NCBI RefSeq assembly: GCF_037940415.1
Contig: NZ_CP149798.1
Span: forward strand, 434,001 to 498,000
DNA length: 64,000 nt
DNA from: Streptomyces sp. f51
Lineage (GTDB): Bacteria > Actinomycetota > Actinomycetes > Streptomycetales > Streptomycetaceae
Reading direction: 5' to 3'
Within the stretch, counting starts at the first letter, position 1. Each line of letters starts with the position of its first letter. The notes under the pieces are model-generated. The model was given only the letters and a program-made list of their open reading frames with translations, searched no databases and was not told the DNA's origin. This document shows, in pieces, positions 43,032-52,097 of the stretch. Position numbers and translations under genes: made by a program.

Positions 43032-44327
43032 ATGACGATCGGATTCTCATTCCGGACCGCTGCTTCGCGCTCCGCGGTCACGCGTGCCGCCCTGACCTGC
43101 TCCGCCGTCTGCGCGGCCGGGCTGCTGGCCGCGGCGCAGAGCCCGGCCACCGCACTCACCGACGCGCTCCCCGGAGCACCGCGGCCCGCGGCGCCACCGC
43201 CTTCGTCGCTGAACCAGCCGGGCACCCAGGTACGACCCCGGCCCGGAGCGCCCGAGGTCCCCGACGTCTCCGCCCTGTCCTGGGTCGTCGCCGACGCCGC
43301 CACCGGTGACGTCCTCGCCGCGCACAACGCCCATCGCAGACTCCCGCCCGCGAGCACCCTCAAGACCCTCTTCGCCCTCACCGTCCTGCCGAAGCTGCCG
43401 GGCAGCACCCTGCACACCGTCAGGGAGCGGGAGCTGGAGGGCATCGGCGCCGGCAGCAGCATGGTCGGCGTGGCCGAGGGGGTCACCTACCGCGTGGCGG
43501 ACCTGTGGCGCGGCGTCTTCCTGAACTCCGGCAACGACGCCGTGCACGTGCTCGCCTCGATGAACGGCGGCTGGACGAGCACCGCCGCCCAGATGCAGGC
43601 CAAGGCCCGCTCCCTCGGCGCGAACGACACCCACGTCGTCTCGCCCGACGGCTACGACACACCCGGGCAGGTCTCCTCGGCGTACGACCTGGCGGTGTTC
43701 GGACGGGCCGGGCTGCGCAACCCCGACTTCGCGCGGTACTGCTCCACCGTCGAGGCGATGTTCCCCGGCGAGGCCGGCTCCACGTTCGGCATCCAGAACA
43801 CCAACCGGCTCCTCACCGGCGCGAACGGGGTGGAGCGGTATCCCGGTGTGATCGGGGTCAAGAACGGCTACACCACGAACGCGGGCAACACCCTGGTCGC
43901 CGCCGCCAAGCACGGCACCCGCACGCTCGTCGTGACGCTGATGAACCCTCAGGCGGGCGGCGGACTCACCGTGTACGAGGAGGCGCGCTCGCTGCTCGAC
44001 TGGGGCTTCGCCGCGTCCGGACGGGTCGATCCCGTGGGGACCCTGCTCGACACGCGCTCCGTCCCGGCGGCCGGACCTTCCGCCGCGGGCCCCTCCGTCG
44101 CCGGATCCGCCTCACACCCCGGGCCCGCCGCGCATCCCGGCCGCGCCGCCCGGCCCGTCTCGGGCGACCGGCCGGTGAACAGCCCGGGCCCGGTGGCCGC
44201 CGCGTCGCCCGGGGACTCGGGGCTCGGCTGGTCGGGCGCCGCCGAGATCGCCGGTGCCGCCGTGCTGGGCGCCGCCTGCGTCGCCCTCGCCCTGCGGATC
44301 AGGGCGGGCCGGGCCGGGCGCGGCTGA
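43032..44327 (+). CDS. D-alanyl-D-alanine carboxypeptidase (peptidase S11)
   Basis: A 431-residue exported penicillin-binding protein of the S11/DacA type that trims D-Ala from peptidoglycan stem peptides. A signal peptide (about 10-40) precedes the catalytic domain. Motifs are SxxK as ASTLK (Ser108, Lys111), SGN as NSGND, and the KTG-equivalent KNG (GVKNGYTTNAG). The C-terminal 100 residues are a Pro/Ala-rich linker and one transmembrane helix (WSGAAEIAGAAVLGAACVALAL) with a basic end, which anchors the enzyme. The last 379 bases overlap, antisense, the tail of the following mannosyltransferase gene. Confidence 0.9.
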   Translation: MTIGFSFRTAASRSAVTRAALTCSAVCAAGLLAAAQSPATALTDALPGAPRPAAPPPSSLNQPGTQVRPRPGAPEVPDVSALSWVVADAATGDVLAAHNAHRRLPPASTLKTLFALTVLPKLPGSTLHTVRERELEGIGAGSSMVGVAEGVTYRVADLWRGVFLNSGNDAVHVLASMNGGWTSTAAQMQAKARSLGANDTHVVSPDGYDTPGQVSSAYDLAVFGRAGLRNPDFARYCSTVEAMFPGEAGSTFGIQNTNRLLTGANGVERYPGVIGVKNGYTTNAGNTLVAAAKHGTRTLVVTLMNPQAGGGLTVYEEARSLLDWGFAASGRVDPVGTLLDTRSVPAAGPSAAGPSVAGSASHPGPAAHPGRAARPVSGDRPVNSPGPVAAASPGDSGLGWSGAAEIAGAAVLGAACVALALRIRAGRAGRG

Positions 44328-45511
44328 CCGGCCGGGAGCCACAGCAACAGCCCGAGCGTGATCCACGTATAGGTGTTGCTGCCGAGGAAGCCGCCGAGGC
44401 CCGACGCGTCGTCGAACCACAGCCACACGACGCTGCTGCACAGCACCGCGTACAGGGCCGCCGCGATCCGCGCCCGGCGCCGCCGCAGCAGCACGGCGAA
44501 GGACGGCAGCAGCCAGACGAGGTGGTGCACCCAGGTGATCGGGCTGACGAGGCAGGCGGTCAGCCCGGTCAGGGCGAAAGCGGCGGTCCAGTCCTCGTCG
44601 GCGAGGGCCCGCGAGGTCCGCCACGCCCAGACGCACAGAACCAGCAGGGCGAGCGTCGCCCACAGCGCCCTGCTCGGTTCCTCCGGTGCCACGAGCCGTG
44701 CCAGTACACCCTGGAGCGACTGGTTGGAGACATAGTCGAGGCGGCCGATGCGGGTCGTGTCCCACAGCGCGTCGGTCCAGTAGAAGCGCGAGGCGTCCGG
44801 CACCACCCAGGCCGCCAGCGCGGTGGCCGCCACGGCGACCGACGTGGCGACACCGGCGGCCCGCCAGCGGCGGCCGAGCAGCAGCAGCGCGATGAACAGC
44901 GCGGGGGTGAGCTTGATCGCCGCGGCGAGACCGATCCCGGCGCCCGCCCAGCGGCCCTTTCGGCGCGTCAGCAGCCACGCGTCGCTCAGTACGAGGGCGA
45001 GCAGCACCAGGTTGACCTGGCCGAAGCTGAAGGTGTCGCGGACCGGTTCGAGCAGTGCCAGCAGACAGGCCGTCAGAGCGCAGCCGAACCAGCCGAGGCG
45101 GCGCAGTTCGGGTCCGACCAGGATGCCGACGACCAGGGTCAGGGCGGCGAGGTTGAGGACCAGCGCGAGCGCGATCGCCGTGTGCAGCCCGACCAGGGCC
45201 AGCGGCAGCATGCCGAGCGCCGCGAACGGCGGGTAGGTGAAGCCGTACCCGGTTCCCGGCACCCGGTAGTCGTAGATGCTGCCGCCGTGGTGGACCCAGT
45301 TGTCGACCGCCCCGTAATAGACGCGCAGGTCGAACCAGTCGCGCAGCAGGGGCACGGTGGCCGTGAACACGCCGATGACGACGGCCAGTCCGAGGACGAG
45401 CAGGAGTCGCCTGAGGTCGGTGCCCAACAGTGCCGCCATGCCGCCGGGGCCCCGCCCGCCGGTGGGCGCCTTCGCTCCCGTCGGCCCTGTCGTGGTGCTT
45501 CTCGCGCTCAT
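43949..45511 (-). CDS. GT87-family polyprenol-mannose glycosyltransferase
   Basis: A 520-residue membrane glycosyltransferase of the GT87 (DUF2029) family, which transfers mannose from polyprenyl-phosphate-mannose outside the membrane. About ten hydrophobic helices fill residues 28-395. The GT-C signature region is VPLLRDWFDLRVYYGAVDNW (with the Asp motif) and GFTYPPFAALGMLPLALVG, and ITWVHHLVWLLP follows. Beyond about residue 400 a 120-residue Ala/Pro/Ser-rich tail has no hydrophobic helix. This tail is antisense to the carboxypeptidase gene (43949-44327), so it may be an overprinted extension after loss of an earlier stop. Confidence 0.85.
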   Translation of the reverse strand: MSARSTTTGPTGAKAPTGGRGPGGMAALLGTDLRRLLLVLGLAVVIGVFTATVPLLRDWFDLRVYYGAVDNWVHHGGSIYDYRVPGTGYGFTYPPFAALGMLPLALVGLHTAIALALVLNLAALTLVVGILVGPELRRLGWFGCALTACLLALLEPVRDTFSFGQVNLVLLALVLSDAWLLTRRKGRWAGAGIGLAAAIKLTPALFIALLLLGRRWRAAGVATSVAVAATALAAWVVPDASRFYWTDALWDTTRIGRLDYVSNQSLQGVLARLVAPEEPSRALWATLALLVLCVWAWRTSRALADEDWTAAFALTGLTACLVSPITWVHHLVWLLPSFAVLLRRRRARIAAALYAVLCSSVVWLWFDDASGLGGFLGSNTYTWITLGLLLWLPAGQPRPARPALIRRARATQAAPSTAAPAISAAPDQPSPESPGDAAATGPGLFTGRSPETGRAARPGCAAGPGCEADPATEGPAAEGPAAGTERVSSRVPTGSTRPDAAKPQSSSERASSYTVSPPPA

Positions 45512-45545
45512 CGTCCCCGTCCCCGTCGCCCCGCCCGGCTTCGCC

Positions 45546-45662
45546 GCGCCACTCGCCCCGACCGCCCGACTCGCTCTCCGTCCAGCGCCACTCGCCCCGG
45601 CCGCCCGACTCGCTCTCCATCCGGCGCCCCTCGCGTGGGCCGCCCGACTCGCTCTCCTCGCG
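45546..45662. repeat. 39-bp tandem repeat (minisatellite), three copies
   Basis: Three 39-bp units begin at GCGCC 45546, 45585 and 45624, and a partial fourth starts at 45663. Each contains CCGCCCGACTCGCTCTCC. The array lies between the start of the GT87 gene and the stop of the MptB-like gene. The period is a multiple of 3, so frames through it read as 13-residue repeats, but none has a convincing gene start. Confidence 0.85.
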
Positions 45663-45743
45663 GCGCCGGTCGTCCGGGTCCGCCCACCGGCCTTCCCGTG
45701 CCCCTCGTCCCGCCCGGGTGCGTCCCGTGCTCCGCGTCCGCCG

Positions 45744-47150
45744 TCATGCCGTCCGTTCCAGTGCCGGTGCCTGCGGCTGTGCCGCCTGGTGGGCCTGCCA
45801 GAGCACGACCAGGGCGAGCAGGCCCCCGGAGACGGCGAGGATCACCTGTCCGGCGTCCGCCGGCGACCCGCTCGGCAGCACCGCGAGCGCGAGCACCCCG
45901 CTGGCGGCCGCGACCCGGCCGCGCACCGAACCGGTGGGCGCCGCCGCCGCGATGAGGAACAGTCCCCACAGCGCGTACCACGGCCGCACGGCCGGGCCGA
46001 ACACCGCCACCGCCGCCAGGCTCAGGCCCAGCGCGTAGACCGGGTGCGGGCGCAGCCGCAGCCATATGAACAGCAGCAGCGCCACGGTCGTCACGAGCCC
46101 GACGGCGTGCCATACGGGCATCGCGAGCGGTGCGAGTCCGCTGCCGAGCTTTTCGAGAAGGGCGCCGGTGACCCGCCCGAGGAGGCTGGTGGGTGACCAG
46201 TTGTGCGGCGAGACGGGGGTCTTCAGGGCGGCTATCCAGCCATAGCCCGTACCGGCCACGGCCGTCGCGGCGACCGTGGTCGCGGCCGCGACCACGAGGG
46301 TGGTCACGGTGATCCGCGCGATGCCCCGGCGTCCCCGGCCGCGACCGCGCAGCGCGATCACCGCCACCAGGCCGAGCGCCGCGGGCGCCTTGACGAGGGC
46401 CGCGAGGGTGACCAGGACGACTCCCGCGACCGGCCATCGGCCGCGCGCGGCCACCAGACCGACGCCGAGCAGCCCGAGCATGATGGCGTCGTTGTGCGCG
46501 CCGGCCACCAGGTGCAGCAGGACCAGGGGGTTGAGCGCCCCCAGCCACAGCGCGGCGGCCGGATCGGCGCCGCTGTGCCGGGCGAGGCGGGGCAGGGCCG
46601 CCGCCATCAGGGCGACACCGAGCAGGGCGACCAGGCGCATGCCGAAGAGGCCGGCCGGTATCTCCCCGCGGGTCAGCGCCGACAGACCGCGGGCGACGGC
46701 GAGGAAGACGGGGCCGTAGGGCGTGGTCGTCGTCTGCCACACGGGAGCCACCTCGTCGGCGAGCGGTCCGCCGAGCCGGGCGGGGCCGTACGCGTAGACG
46801 TCGATGTGGGCGTCGACCATGGCGCCCTGGGCGAGGTAGCTGTAGACGTCCCGGCTGAAGAGGGGCGGCGCGAGCAGCAGCGGCGCGGCCCAGGTGGCCA
46901 GAACGAGCAGCAGGGAACGGGGAGTCGGCGGTTCGGGTCCGCGGACGACGCTGCCCAGCAGGGCCCAGGCGGCTATCAGCAGGACGACGCCGAAGTAGAC
47001 CCCGACCAGGCCCAGTACGGCCCGCCCCGACCCGGGGGCGAGGAGGTCGCGCGCGGGCAGGGCCCCCGCGGTCTCGCCGCCCAGCGCGAGGACGGCGGTT
47101 CCGGCGAGGCCCAGGGCCTGGCAGCGGCGGAGATCGACGGGGAAAGCCAT
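45744..47150 (-). CDS. mptB: MptB-like alpha-1,6-mannosyltransferase
   Basis: A 468-residue multi-spanning GT-C glycosyltransferase matching the MptB family, which extends alpha-1,6-mannan from polyprenyl-phosphomannose on the outer membrane face. About 12 hydrophobic segments are present. Diagnostic stretches include APPLFSRDVYSYLAQGAMVD (Asp of the GT-C motif), TTTTPYGPVFLAVAR, LNPLVLLHLVAGAHNDAIML and SPHNWSPTSLLGRV. I choose ATG 47150, with GGAG 8 bases upstream; GTG 47159 is possible. The GT87 gene downstream on the same strand is a functional neighbour, and together they suggest a mannan or lipoglycan pathway. Confidence 0.88.
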   Translation of the reverse strand: MAFPVDLRRCQALGLAGTAVLALGGETAGALPARDLLAPGSGRAVLGLVGVYFGVVLLIAAWALLGSVVRGPEPPTPRSLLLVLATWAAPLLLAPPLFSRDVYSYLAQGAMVDAHIDVYAYGPARLGGPLADEVAPVWQTTTTPYGPVFLAVARGLSALTRGEIPAGLFGMRLVALLGVALMAAALPRLARHSGADPAAALWLGALNPLVLLHLVAGAHNDAIMLGLLGVGLVAARGRWPVAGVVLVTLAALVKAPAALGLVAVIALRGRGRGRRGIARITVTTLVVAAATTVAATAVAGTGYGWIAALKTPVSPHNWSPTSLLGRVTGALLEKLGSGLAPLAMPVWHAVGLVTTVALLLFIWLRLRPHPVYALGLSLAAVAVFGPAVRPWYALWGLFLIAAAAPTGSVRGRVAAASGVLALAVLPSGSPADAGQVILAVSGGLLALVVLWQAHQAAQPQAPALERTA

Positions 47151-47251
47151 GGCCAACACTCCGCAAGCGTGTCAACGCCGGGTGGCCGGAAGGCGACGCG
47201 GCGCTCTCCGCGCGGGGTCCGGAGCGTGACCTCCGTGTGGTGCCGGGGAAT

Positions 47252-48202
47252 TCAGAACACGGACACGCCGGTCAGGGTCGTGAAGCGGTCCAGGGCGGCC
47301 ACGCCGGCCACGGAGTTGCCCCGTTCGTCCAGGCCCGGGCTCCAGACGCACAGGGTGCACCGGCCCGGCACCACGGCGATGATGCCGCCGCCCACCCCGC
47401 TCTTGCCGGGGAGCCCGACCCGGTACGCGAAGTCGCCCGCGGCGTCGTAGGTCCCGCAGGTCAGCATGATCGCGTTGATCTGCTTGGCCTGACTCCGCGG
47501 GAGCAGCCGGCCGCCGTCGGCGCGGATGCCGTGCCGGGCCAGGAATCCGGTGGCGAGGGCGAGATCGGCGCAGGACGCGGCGATCGAGCACTGGAGGAAG
47601 TACTGGTCGAGCAGCTCGGGCACCGGGTTGTCGATGTTGCCGTAGGAGGCCATGAAGTGGGCGAGTGCCGCGTTGCGGTCGCCGTTCGCGGTCTCGGAGG
47701 CGGCGATGTCCCGGTCGAAGCCGAGGTTCTCGTTGCCGCTCTCGGCCCGCAGGAACTCCAACAGGGTGCCGGCCGCGTCCCCGGTACGGGTCTGGAGCCG
47801 GTCGGTGACGACGAGGGCTCCGGCGTTGATGAACGGGTTGCGCGGGATGCCGTTCTCGTACTCCAGCTGGACCAGGGAGTTGAAGGGGTTGCCGGAGGGC
47901 TCGCGCCCGACGTGTTCCCACAGCGCGTCGCCCTCGCGGGCGAGGTCGAGGGCGAGTGTGAAGACCTTGGTGATGGACTGCGTGGAGAACGGCTGCCGCC
48001 AGTCCCCCACGCCGTACACCGTGCCGTCGAGCTCCGCGACGGCCATCCCGAAACGGCGTGGATCGCAGGCGGCCAGCGCCGGGATGTAGTCGGCGGGCCG
48101 CCCGCGGCCCGGAGTCTGCGCGATCTCGGTGGCGATGCGCTCCAGGACCGGCTGGAAGGTCAGGGAGGACGGATACGGCGAGTTCCCGGGCATGATCGCC
48201 AT
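47252..48202 (-). CDS. glsA: Glutaminase A
   Basis: A 316-residue serine-dependent glutaminase that hydrolyses L-glutamine to glutamate and ammonia. The serine beta-lactamase-like motif FSTQSITKVF carries the catalytic Ser-x-x-Lys. Family blocks NPFNSLVQLEYENGIPRNPF and INAGALVVTD follow, and then SYGNIDNPVPELLDQYF and AYRVGLPGKSGVGGGIIAVV. No membrane or STAS domain is attached. The start is uncertain: ATG 48202 has only GGGCGG, and ATG 48193 is also possible; an open extension to 48286 has no ribosome site. Confidence 0.93.
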   Translation of the reverse strand: MAIMPGNSPYPSSLTFQPVLERIATEIAQTPGRGRPADYIPALAACDPRRFGMAVAELDGTVYGVGDWRQPFSTQSITKVFTLALDLAREGDALWEHVGREPSGNPFNSLVQLEYENGIPRNPFINAGALVVTDRLQTRTGDAAGTLLEFLRAESGNENLGFDRDIAASETANGDRNAALAHFMASYGNIDNPVPELLDQYFLQCSIAASCADLALATGFLARHGIRADGGRLLPRSQAKQINAIMLTCGTYDAAGDFAYRVGLPGKSGVGGGIIAVVPGRCTLCVWSPGLDERGNSVAGVAALDRFTTLTGVSVF

Positions 48203-48323
48203 TGTGCCGCCCGTCCGGCCCCACCGCGCAACAGAGGGCGCGGAGCCGGAGTCCGGCTTCGCGCCCTCTGTGAGCGGATCGTTCATGAGCGGGAGCCGGT
48301 GCGTGCCCGAGCTCCGCGTCGTG

Positions 48324-49160
48324 TCAGCTGTCGATGACTCCGGTGCCCAGGAGGCCGAAGAGCAGGACGCCGATGATGATGCGGTAGATCACGAAGGCGT
48401 TGAAGGAGTGCTTGGCGACGAACTTCAGCAGCCAGGCGATGGAGGCGTAGGCGACCACGAACGACACGACGGTGCCGACGATCAGCGGAGCGGCGCCCAC
48501 ACCGGTGCCGAGGGCGTCCTTCAGCTCGTACAGGCCGGCGCCGGTCAGGGCCGGGATGCCGAGGAAGAAGGAGAGGCGGGTGGCGGCGACGCGGTCCAGG
48601 TCGAGGATGAGACCGGTCGACATGGTGGCGCCGGAACGCGAGAAGCCGGGGAAGAGGAGGGCGAGGATCTGGGAGCTGCCGACCAGCATCGCGTCCTTGA
48701 AGGAGACGTCGTCCTCACCGCGCTTGTGGCGGCCCATCTGGTCGGCGGCCCACATCACGGCACTGCCCGCGATCAGCGACCCTGCGACCACCCACAGGGA
48801 GGCCAGCGGACCCTCGATGAGCGGCTTGGCCGCGAGGCCCACGGCCACGATCGGGATGGTCGCGTAGATGACCCACCAGGCGAACTTGTAGTCGTGGTTG
48901 TGCCGCTCGTTCTTGTCGCGCAGCCCACGCCCCCAGGCGGAGACGATCCGCACGATGTCCTTGAAGAAGTACACGAGCACGGCGGCGATCGCGCCGACCT
49001 GGATGACCGCGGAGAAACCGACGACGGCGTTGTCGTCGACGGGGATGTTCATCAGCCCCTCGGTGATCTTGAGGTGACCGGTCGAGGAGACGGGAAGGAA
49101 TTCGGTCACCCCCTCCACGACTCCGAGGACGACGGCCTGACCGACGTTGATGACGCTCAT
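48324..49160 (-). CDS. uppP: Undecaprenyl-diphosphatase
   Basis: A 278-residue integral membrane phosphatase (UppP/BacA) that recycles undecaprenyl diphosphate to the monophosphate lipid carrier for cell-wall synthesis; extra copies give bacitracin tolerance. The two signature regions are VVEGVTEFLPVSSTGHL (about 14-30) and LLFPGFSRSGATMSTGLIL (about 162-180), with the catalytic Glu and Arg. About eight transmembrane helices are evident and the length is typical. It is monocistronic between glsA and the crcB operon. Confidence 0.94.
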   Translation of the reverse strand: MSVINVGQAVVLGVVEGVTEFLPVSSTGHLKITEGLMNIPVDDNAVVGFSAVIQVGAIAAVLVYFFKDIVRIVSAWGRGLRDKNERHNHDYKFAWWVIYATIPIVAVGLAAKPLIEGPLASLWVVAGSLIAGSAVMWAADQMGRHKRGEDDVSFKDAMLVGSSQILALLFPGFSRSGATMSTGLILDLDRVAATRLSFFLGIPALTGAGLYELKDALGTGVGAAPLIVGTVVSFVVAYASIAWLLKFVAKHSFNAFVIYRIIIGVLLFGLLGTGVIDS

Positions 49161-49243
49161 GGGATCCAGTTCTGAGGAGTTGGTCGACAGTGCTGTAGAC
49201 AGTGCAGGAGACAGTGTTACCTATACGCGTGATCGCCCGGCAC

Positions 49244-49618
49244 CTAGGTCCACAAAGCTTGTGCAAACGCGACCCCGGCGAACGCCGCGCCGAGGCCCGC
49301 CGTCACGCTCACGATCACGTTGGCCGCAGCGTAGAACGCCGCGCCGGTCCCGGTCAGCCGCAGGGTCTCGTACGAGAACGTCGAGTACGTGGTGAGCGCC
49401 CCGCACAGACCGGTCCCGATCAGCAGTTGCAGGTGCCCGGACACCTGTCCCGCCGAGGCGGCGCCGGTCAGCAGACCGAGGATCAGGCACCCTGTCACGT
49501 TCACGACGAGGGTGCCCCAGGGGAAGACCGTATCGTGCTTCAGCTGTACCGCCCGGTCGGTCAGATAGCGCAGGGGCGCCCCGAGTGCCGCGCCGATGAT
49601 CACCAGCAGCCAGTTCAC
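49244..49618 (-). CDS. crcB: CrcB/Fluc fluoride channel subunit (second copy)
   Basis: A 124-residue membrane protein of the Fluc/CrcB fluoride-exit channel family with four helices. Motifs are [31 protein letters not shown] (the Asn facing the pore) and [16 protein letters not shown], which contains the Phe box. It starts at GTG 49618, overlapping the DUF190 gene by 4 bp. A different CrcB lies upstream in the same operon, so the channel may be a heterodimer of two oppositely oriented subunits, as reported for paired Fluc genes in other bacteria. Confidence 0.92.
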   Translation of the reverse strand: MNWLLVIIGAALGAPLRYLTDRAVQLKHDTVFPWGTLVVNVTGCLILGLLTGAASAGQVSGHLQLLIGTGLCGALTTYSTFSYETLRLTGTGAAFYAAANVIVSVTAGLGAAFAGVAFAQALWT

Positions 49619-50007
49619 CGCCCCGCACCGCCGTCCCCGGACGGGTCGGCGCCGCTCGCGCCGGGGCCGTCGCCGCGGGCCGCGTAGCGGATGACCTCAC
49701 AGGGGTCGAGGACCACCAGACCCCCGGTGACGAGTTCGTCGAGCTGGGGCAGGAAGGCACGGACCCGCTCCTCGGTGTCCACGACGATCACGGCCACCGG
49801 CAGGTCCTCGCTCAGTGAGAGAAGTCTCGACGTGTGGATGAGGGAGGAGGCGCCGAACCCCTCGACGCCCTTGAAGACGCTGGCGCCCGCGAGGCCCGCC
49901 GCGTGCGCGCGGTGCACGATCTCCGCGTACAGCGGCTTGTGGTGCCAGGTGTCGTTCTCGCCGATGAGGACGGTCAACCTCAGGGCACTGCCCGTCAGCC
50001 TTGTCAT
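49615..50007 (-). CDS. DUF190 (PII-like) protein between two crcB genes
   Basis: A 130-residue DUF190 protein with the ferredoxin-like fold related to PII signal proteins. Landmarks are [40 protein letters not shown] and a closing [16 protein letters not shown]. It overlaps both crcB genes by 4 bp (ATGA at 50004-50007; GTGA at 49615-49618), so translation of the three is coupled. A role in sensing or tuning fluoride export through nucleotide or anion binding is suggested by position, but no function has been shown that I know of. Confidence 0.9.
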   Translation of the reverse strand: MTRLTGSALRLTVLIGENDTWHHKPLYAEIVHRAHAAGLAGASVFKGVEGFGASSLIHTSRLLSLSEDLPVAVIVVDTEERVRAFLPQLDELVTGGLVVLDPCEVIRYAARGDGPGASGADPSGDGGAGR

Positions 50008-50480
50008 CGCTGCCTCCGTGCCAGGGCCCGGCGGGCCGCCGCCGTCCCGAGCCAGACCGCCGTGAGCGCCGCGGACAGGGTCGCGACGAGATAGACGAGC
50101 GCGGTGCCCGGGTGACCGCCACCGATCAGATTCCGGATGTCGACGGCGTACGTCGAGAAGGTCGTGAAGCCGCCGAGCACTCCGGTGCCCAGGAAGGGGC
50201 GCACGAGGCGGTGCACGGCCGGCAGCTCGGTGATCACCGCCATGAGCACGCCGATCGTGGCGCAGCCCACGACATTGATCGTGAACGTGGTCCAGGGGAA
50301 GGCGCCGTCCGGTGTGGGCCACAGCAGCCCCGCCCCGTAGCGGGCCGTGGCGCCGATCACGCCGCCGAGCGAGACCGCGGCGACGACGGGGCCCTGCCCG
50401 TGCCAGGGCGACGGGGTTCGCGCGGGCGCGCGCGCGGGAGTGCCGGACTCGCCGACGCGCTCGGGATGGGGGACTGTCAT
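50004..50480 (-). CDS. crcB: CrcB/Fluc fluoride channel subunit (first copy)
   Basis: A 158-residue fluoride-channel subunit with four helices after a hydrophilic N-terminal tail of about 33 residues. Pore motifs are [35 protein letters not shown] and [16 protein letters not shown]. It leads the crcB-DUF190-crcB operon, which protects cytoplasmic enzymes by letting fluoride leave the cell. ATG 50480 is the chosen start. The leader just upstream can fold into a pseudoknot-like structure but does not match the fluoride riboswitch consensus. Confidence 0.92.
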   Translation of the reverse strand: MTVPHPERVGESGTPARAPARTPSPWHGQGPVVAAVSLGGVIGATARYGAGLLWPTPDGAFPWTTFTINVVGCATIGVLMAVITELPAVHRLVRPFLGTGVLGGFTTFSTYAVDIRNLIGGGHPGTALVYLVATLSAALTAVWLGTAAARRALARRQR

Positions 50481-50679
50481 GATCCTCGGTGCTCCTACTC
50501 GCCGGGCCGGTGCGGGCACACGGCATCGCAAGCAGGGACCGTTGGCGGCATCCGTGCCGCGGTTCGGGTACGGCGGGCCCCACCGCCGTGCCGCGCTGCA
50601 AGATCGCGGCTGGTGAACAGGGTAACGCCGGGGGCGCGGGCCTCGCACACCCGGTACCCGACGCGAACGCCCCGGCAGC

Positions 50680-51660
50680 TCAGCCGGTGGCGCCGGGAAG
50701 ATCACAGACCGCGAGGCCCCGCTCCCAGATGCTCCCGAGGATCAGCCGGCCGTCGGACTCACAGGCACTGGTCACCATGCGGAACCGTGCGCGGCGGCTC
50801 TCCAGGTGGTGCACGACGGTGCCGTCGTCGTCGACCGCGAGGACACCGGTGGTGCCCGGTGGCCGGAACGGCGCGCGTACGGCGATACGGGCCGCGGTGC
50901 GCCGGACGGCCGGGCCCCGCCGGTGCAGGAGTTCCAGGGCGCCGACCCGGGGACCGGCGAGGGCCACCCAGATCGGGCCGTCCGGGGCGCGCCAGAGGTT
51001 GTCGGGCTGGCCGGGGAGGTCGTCGGCGAAGGTCTCGGACCGGCCCGCCCGAGGGCCGGTGAGCCAGTGGCGGACGAGCCGGAAGGCGCCGGTCTCCGCG
51101 AGGACGAGGAAGGACTCGTCGGCCGAGGCGGCGAGGCCGTTGGCGAACTGGAGCCCTTCCAGGAGGACTTCGGGTTCCTTGTCGCCCGGCGCGAGGCGCA
51201 GGAGACAGCCCGAGCCGGTGTGCTCGACGAGATCGCCGATCCACTGCTTCAGGGGGTAACTGCGGCTGGAGACGGTGAAGTACACCGTGCCGTCCGAGAG
51301 AGCGACCACGTTGCTGGCGAAGCGCAGCGGCACACCGGCCACCTTGTCGGCGAGAACGCGGACCACTCCGTCATCCAGCCCGACCCGCAGCAGCCCGCGT
51401 TCGGCGTCGCACACCAACAAGGCGTTGTCAGGCAGCAGTTCGAGGCCCAGTGGCCTGCCGCCCGTCTCGGCCACGACCCGGACGTCGGTGCGGTCGGGGT
51501 CACCGAGGCCGTCGACGCGTACGATGCGGCCGTCCTCGAGACCGGTCAGCACCCCGCCCCGGGAATCGGCTATGACGTCCTCGGGGCCGCGGCCGCCGAG
51601 CGGCACCGTGCGCCGGGGCGAAAGGGGTGCCGTCTCCGCCGTACCGGACCCGTCTCCCAC
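50680..51660 (-). CDS. SMP-30/strictosidine synthase-like beta-propeller protein
   Basis: A 326-residue six-bladed beta-propeller of the SMP-30/gluconolactonase and strictosidine-synthase-like type. Typical segments are [67 protein letters not shown] and [20 protein letters not shown]. These proteins are calcium-dependent lactonases or hydrolases, and the substrate here is unknown. The start GTG 51660 lies 5 bases past the stop of an HTH gene, so the pair is probably co-transcribed and translationally coupled. No signal peptide is seen. Confidence 0.85.
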   Translation of the reverse strand: MGDGSGTAETAPLSPRRTVPLGGRGPEDVIADSRGGVLTGLEDGRIVRVDGLGDPDRTDVRVVAETGGRPLGLELLPDNALLVCDAERGLLRVGLDDGVVRVLADKVAGVPLRFASNVVALSDGTVYFTVSSRSYPLKQWIGDLVEHTGSGCLLRLAPGDKEPEVLLEGLQFANGLAASADESFLVLAETGAFRLVRHWLTGPRAGRSETFADDLPGQPDNLWRAPDGPIWVALAGPRVGALELLHRRGPAVRRTAARIAVRAPFRPPGTTGVLAVDDDGTVVHHLESRRARFRMVTSACESDGRLILGSIWERGLAVCDLPGATG

Positions 51661-51664
51661 GCGC

Positions 51665-51952
51665 CTACCAGCCCTTCTCGAAGTAGTGGCCCACTTCGGC
51701 GATACGGTACTCGTCGCGGCGGTAGTAGGTCCGGCGCCCCACCTTCTTGGCGCGCAGCAGTCCGACTCCGGCGAGCAGGTCGAGGTGGGTGCGCGCCACC
51801 GCCCGGTTGACACCGAGTTTGACGGCGAGGGCCTCGGGGCTGACTCCGTCCTGGACGAGGTCGGCGCGGCGCTGCGGCGGGAAGTGCGCCGCGGGCTCGC
51901 GCAACCACTCCAGGATGTTCCGTCGTTGCCCGCTGAAGGACCCCTTCAGCAT
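51665..51952 (-). CDS. ArsR-type helix-turn-helix regulator
   Basis: A 95-residue winged-helix DNA-binding protein of the ArsR type. The recognition region is SPEALAVKLGVNRAVARTHL followed by DLLAGVGLLRAKKVGRRTYY (the wing). It lacks the CVC metal site of arsenic or cadmium sensors, so it probably responds to something else. GGAGG lies about 8-11 bases before ATG 51952. It is followed after 5 bases by the SMP-30-like gene, which it may regulate together with itself. Confidence 0.82.
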   Translation of the reverse strand: MLKGSFSGQRRNILEWLREPAAHFPPQRRADLVQDGVSPEALAVKLGVNRAVARTHLDLLAGVGLLRAKKVGRRTYYRRDEYRIAEVGHYFEKGW

Positions 51953-52097
51953 CTCGTCCCCCTCCGTCGTGACGGTCTCCCGCCACTGTCCCGCAGCCGG
52001 CGGCGGCACGCACGGCGTTCCACCGACCCTGGCCGGAGCCGGACGGCCGCGAAGGGGTACGGGGCCCGGCCGCACCGGCGGCCGGGCCCCCTCACGT

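Noticed and set aside
50520..50560. True fluoride riboswitch before crcB
   Set aside because: The characteristic GGNGAUGG and AACCGCC elements are not in the right order; only a generic pseudoknot is possible.
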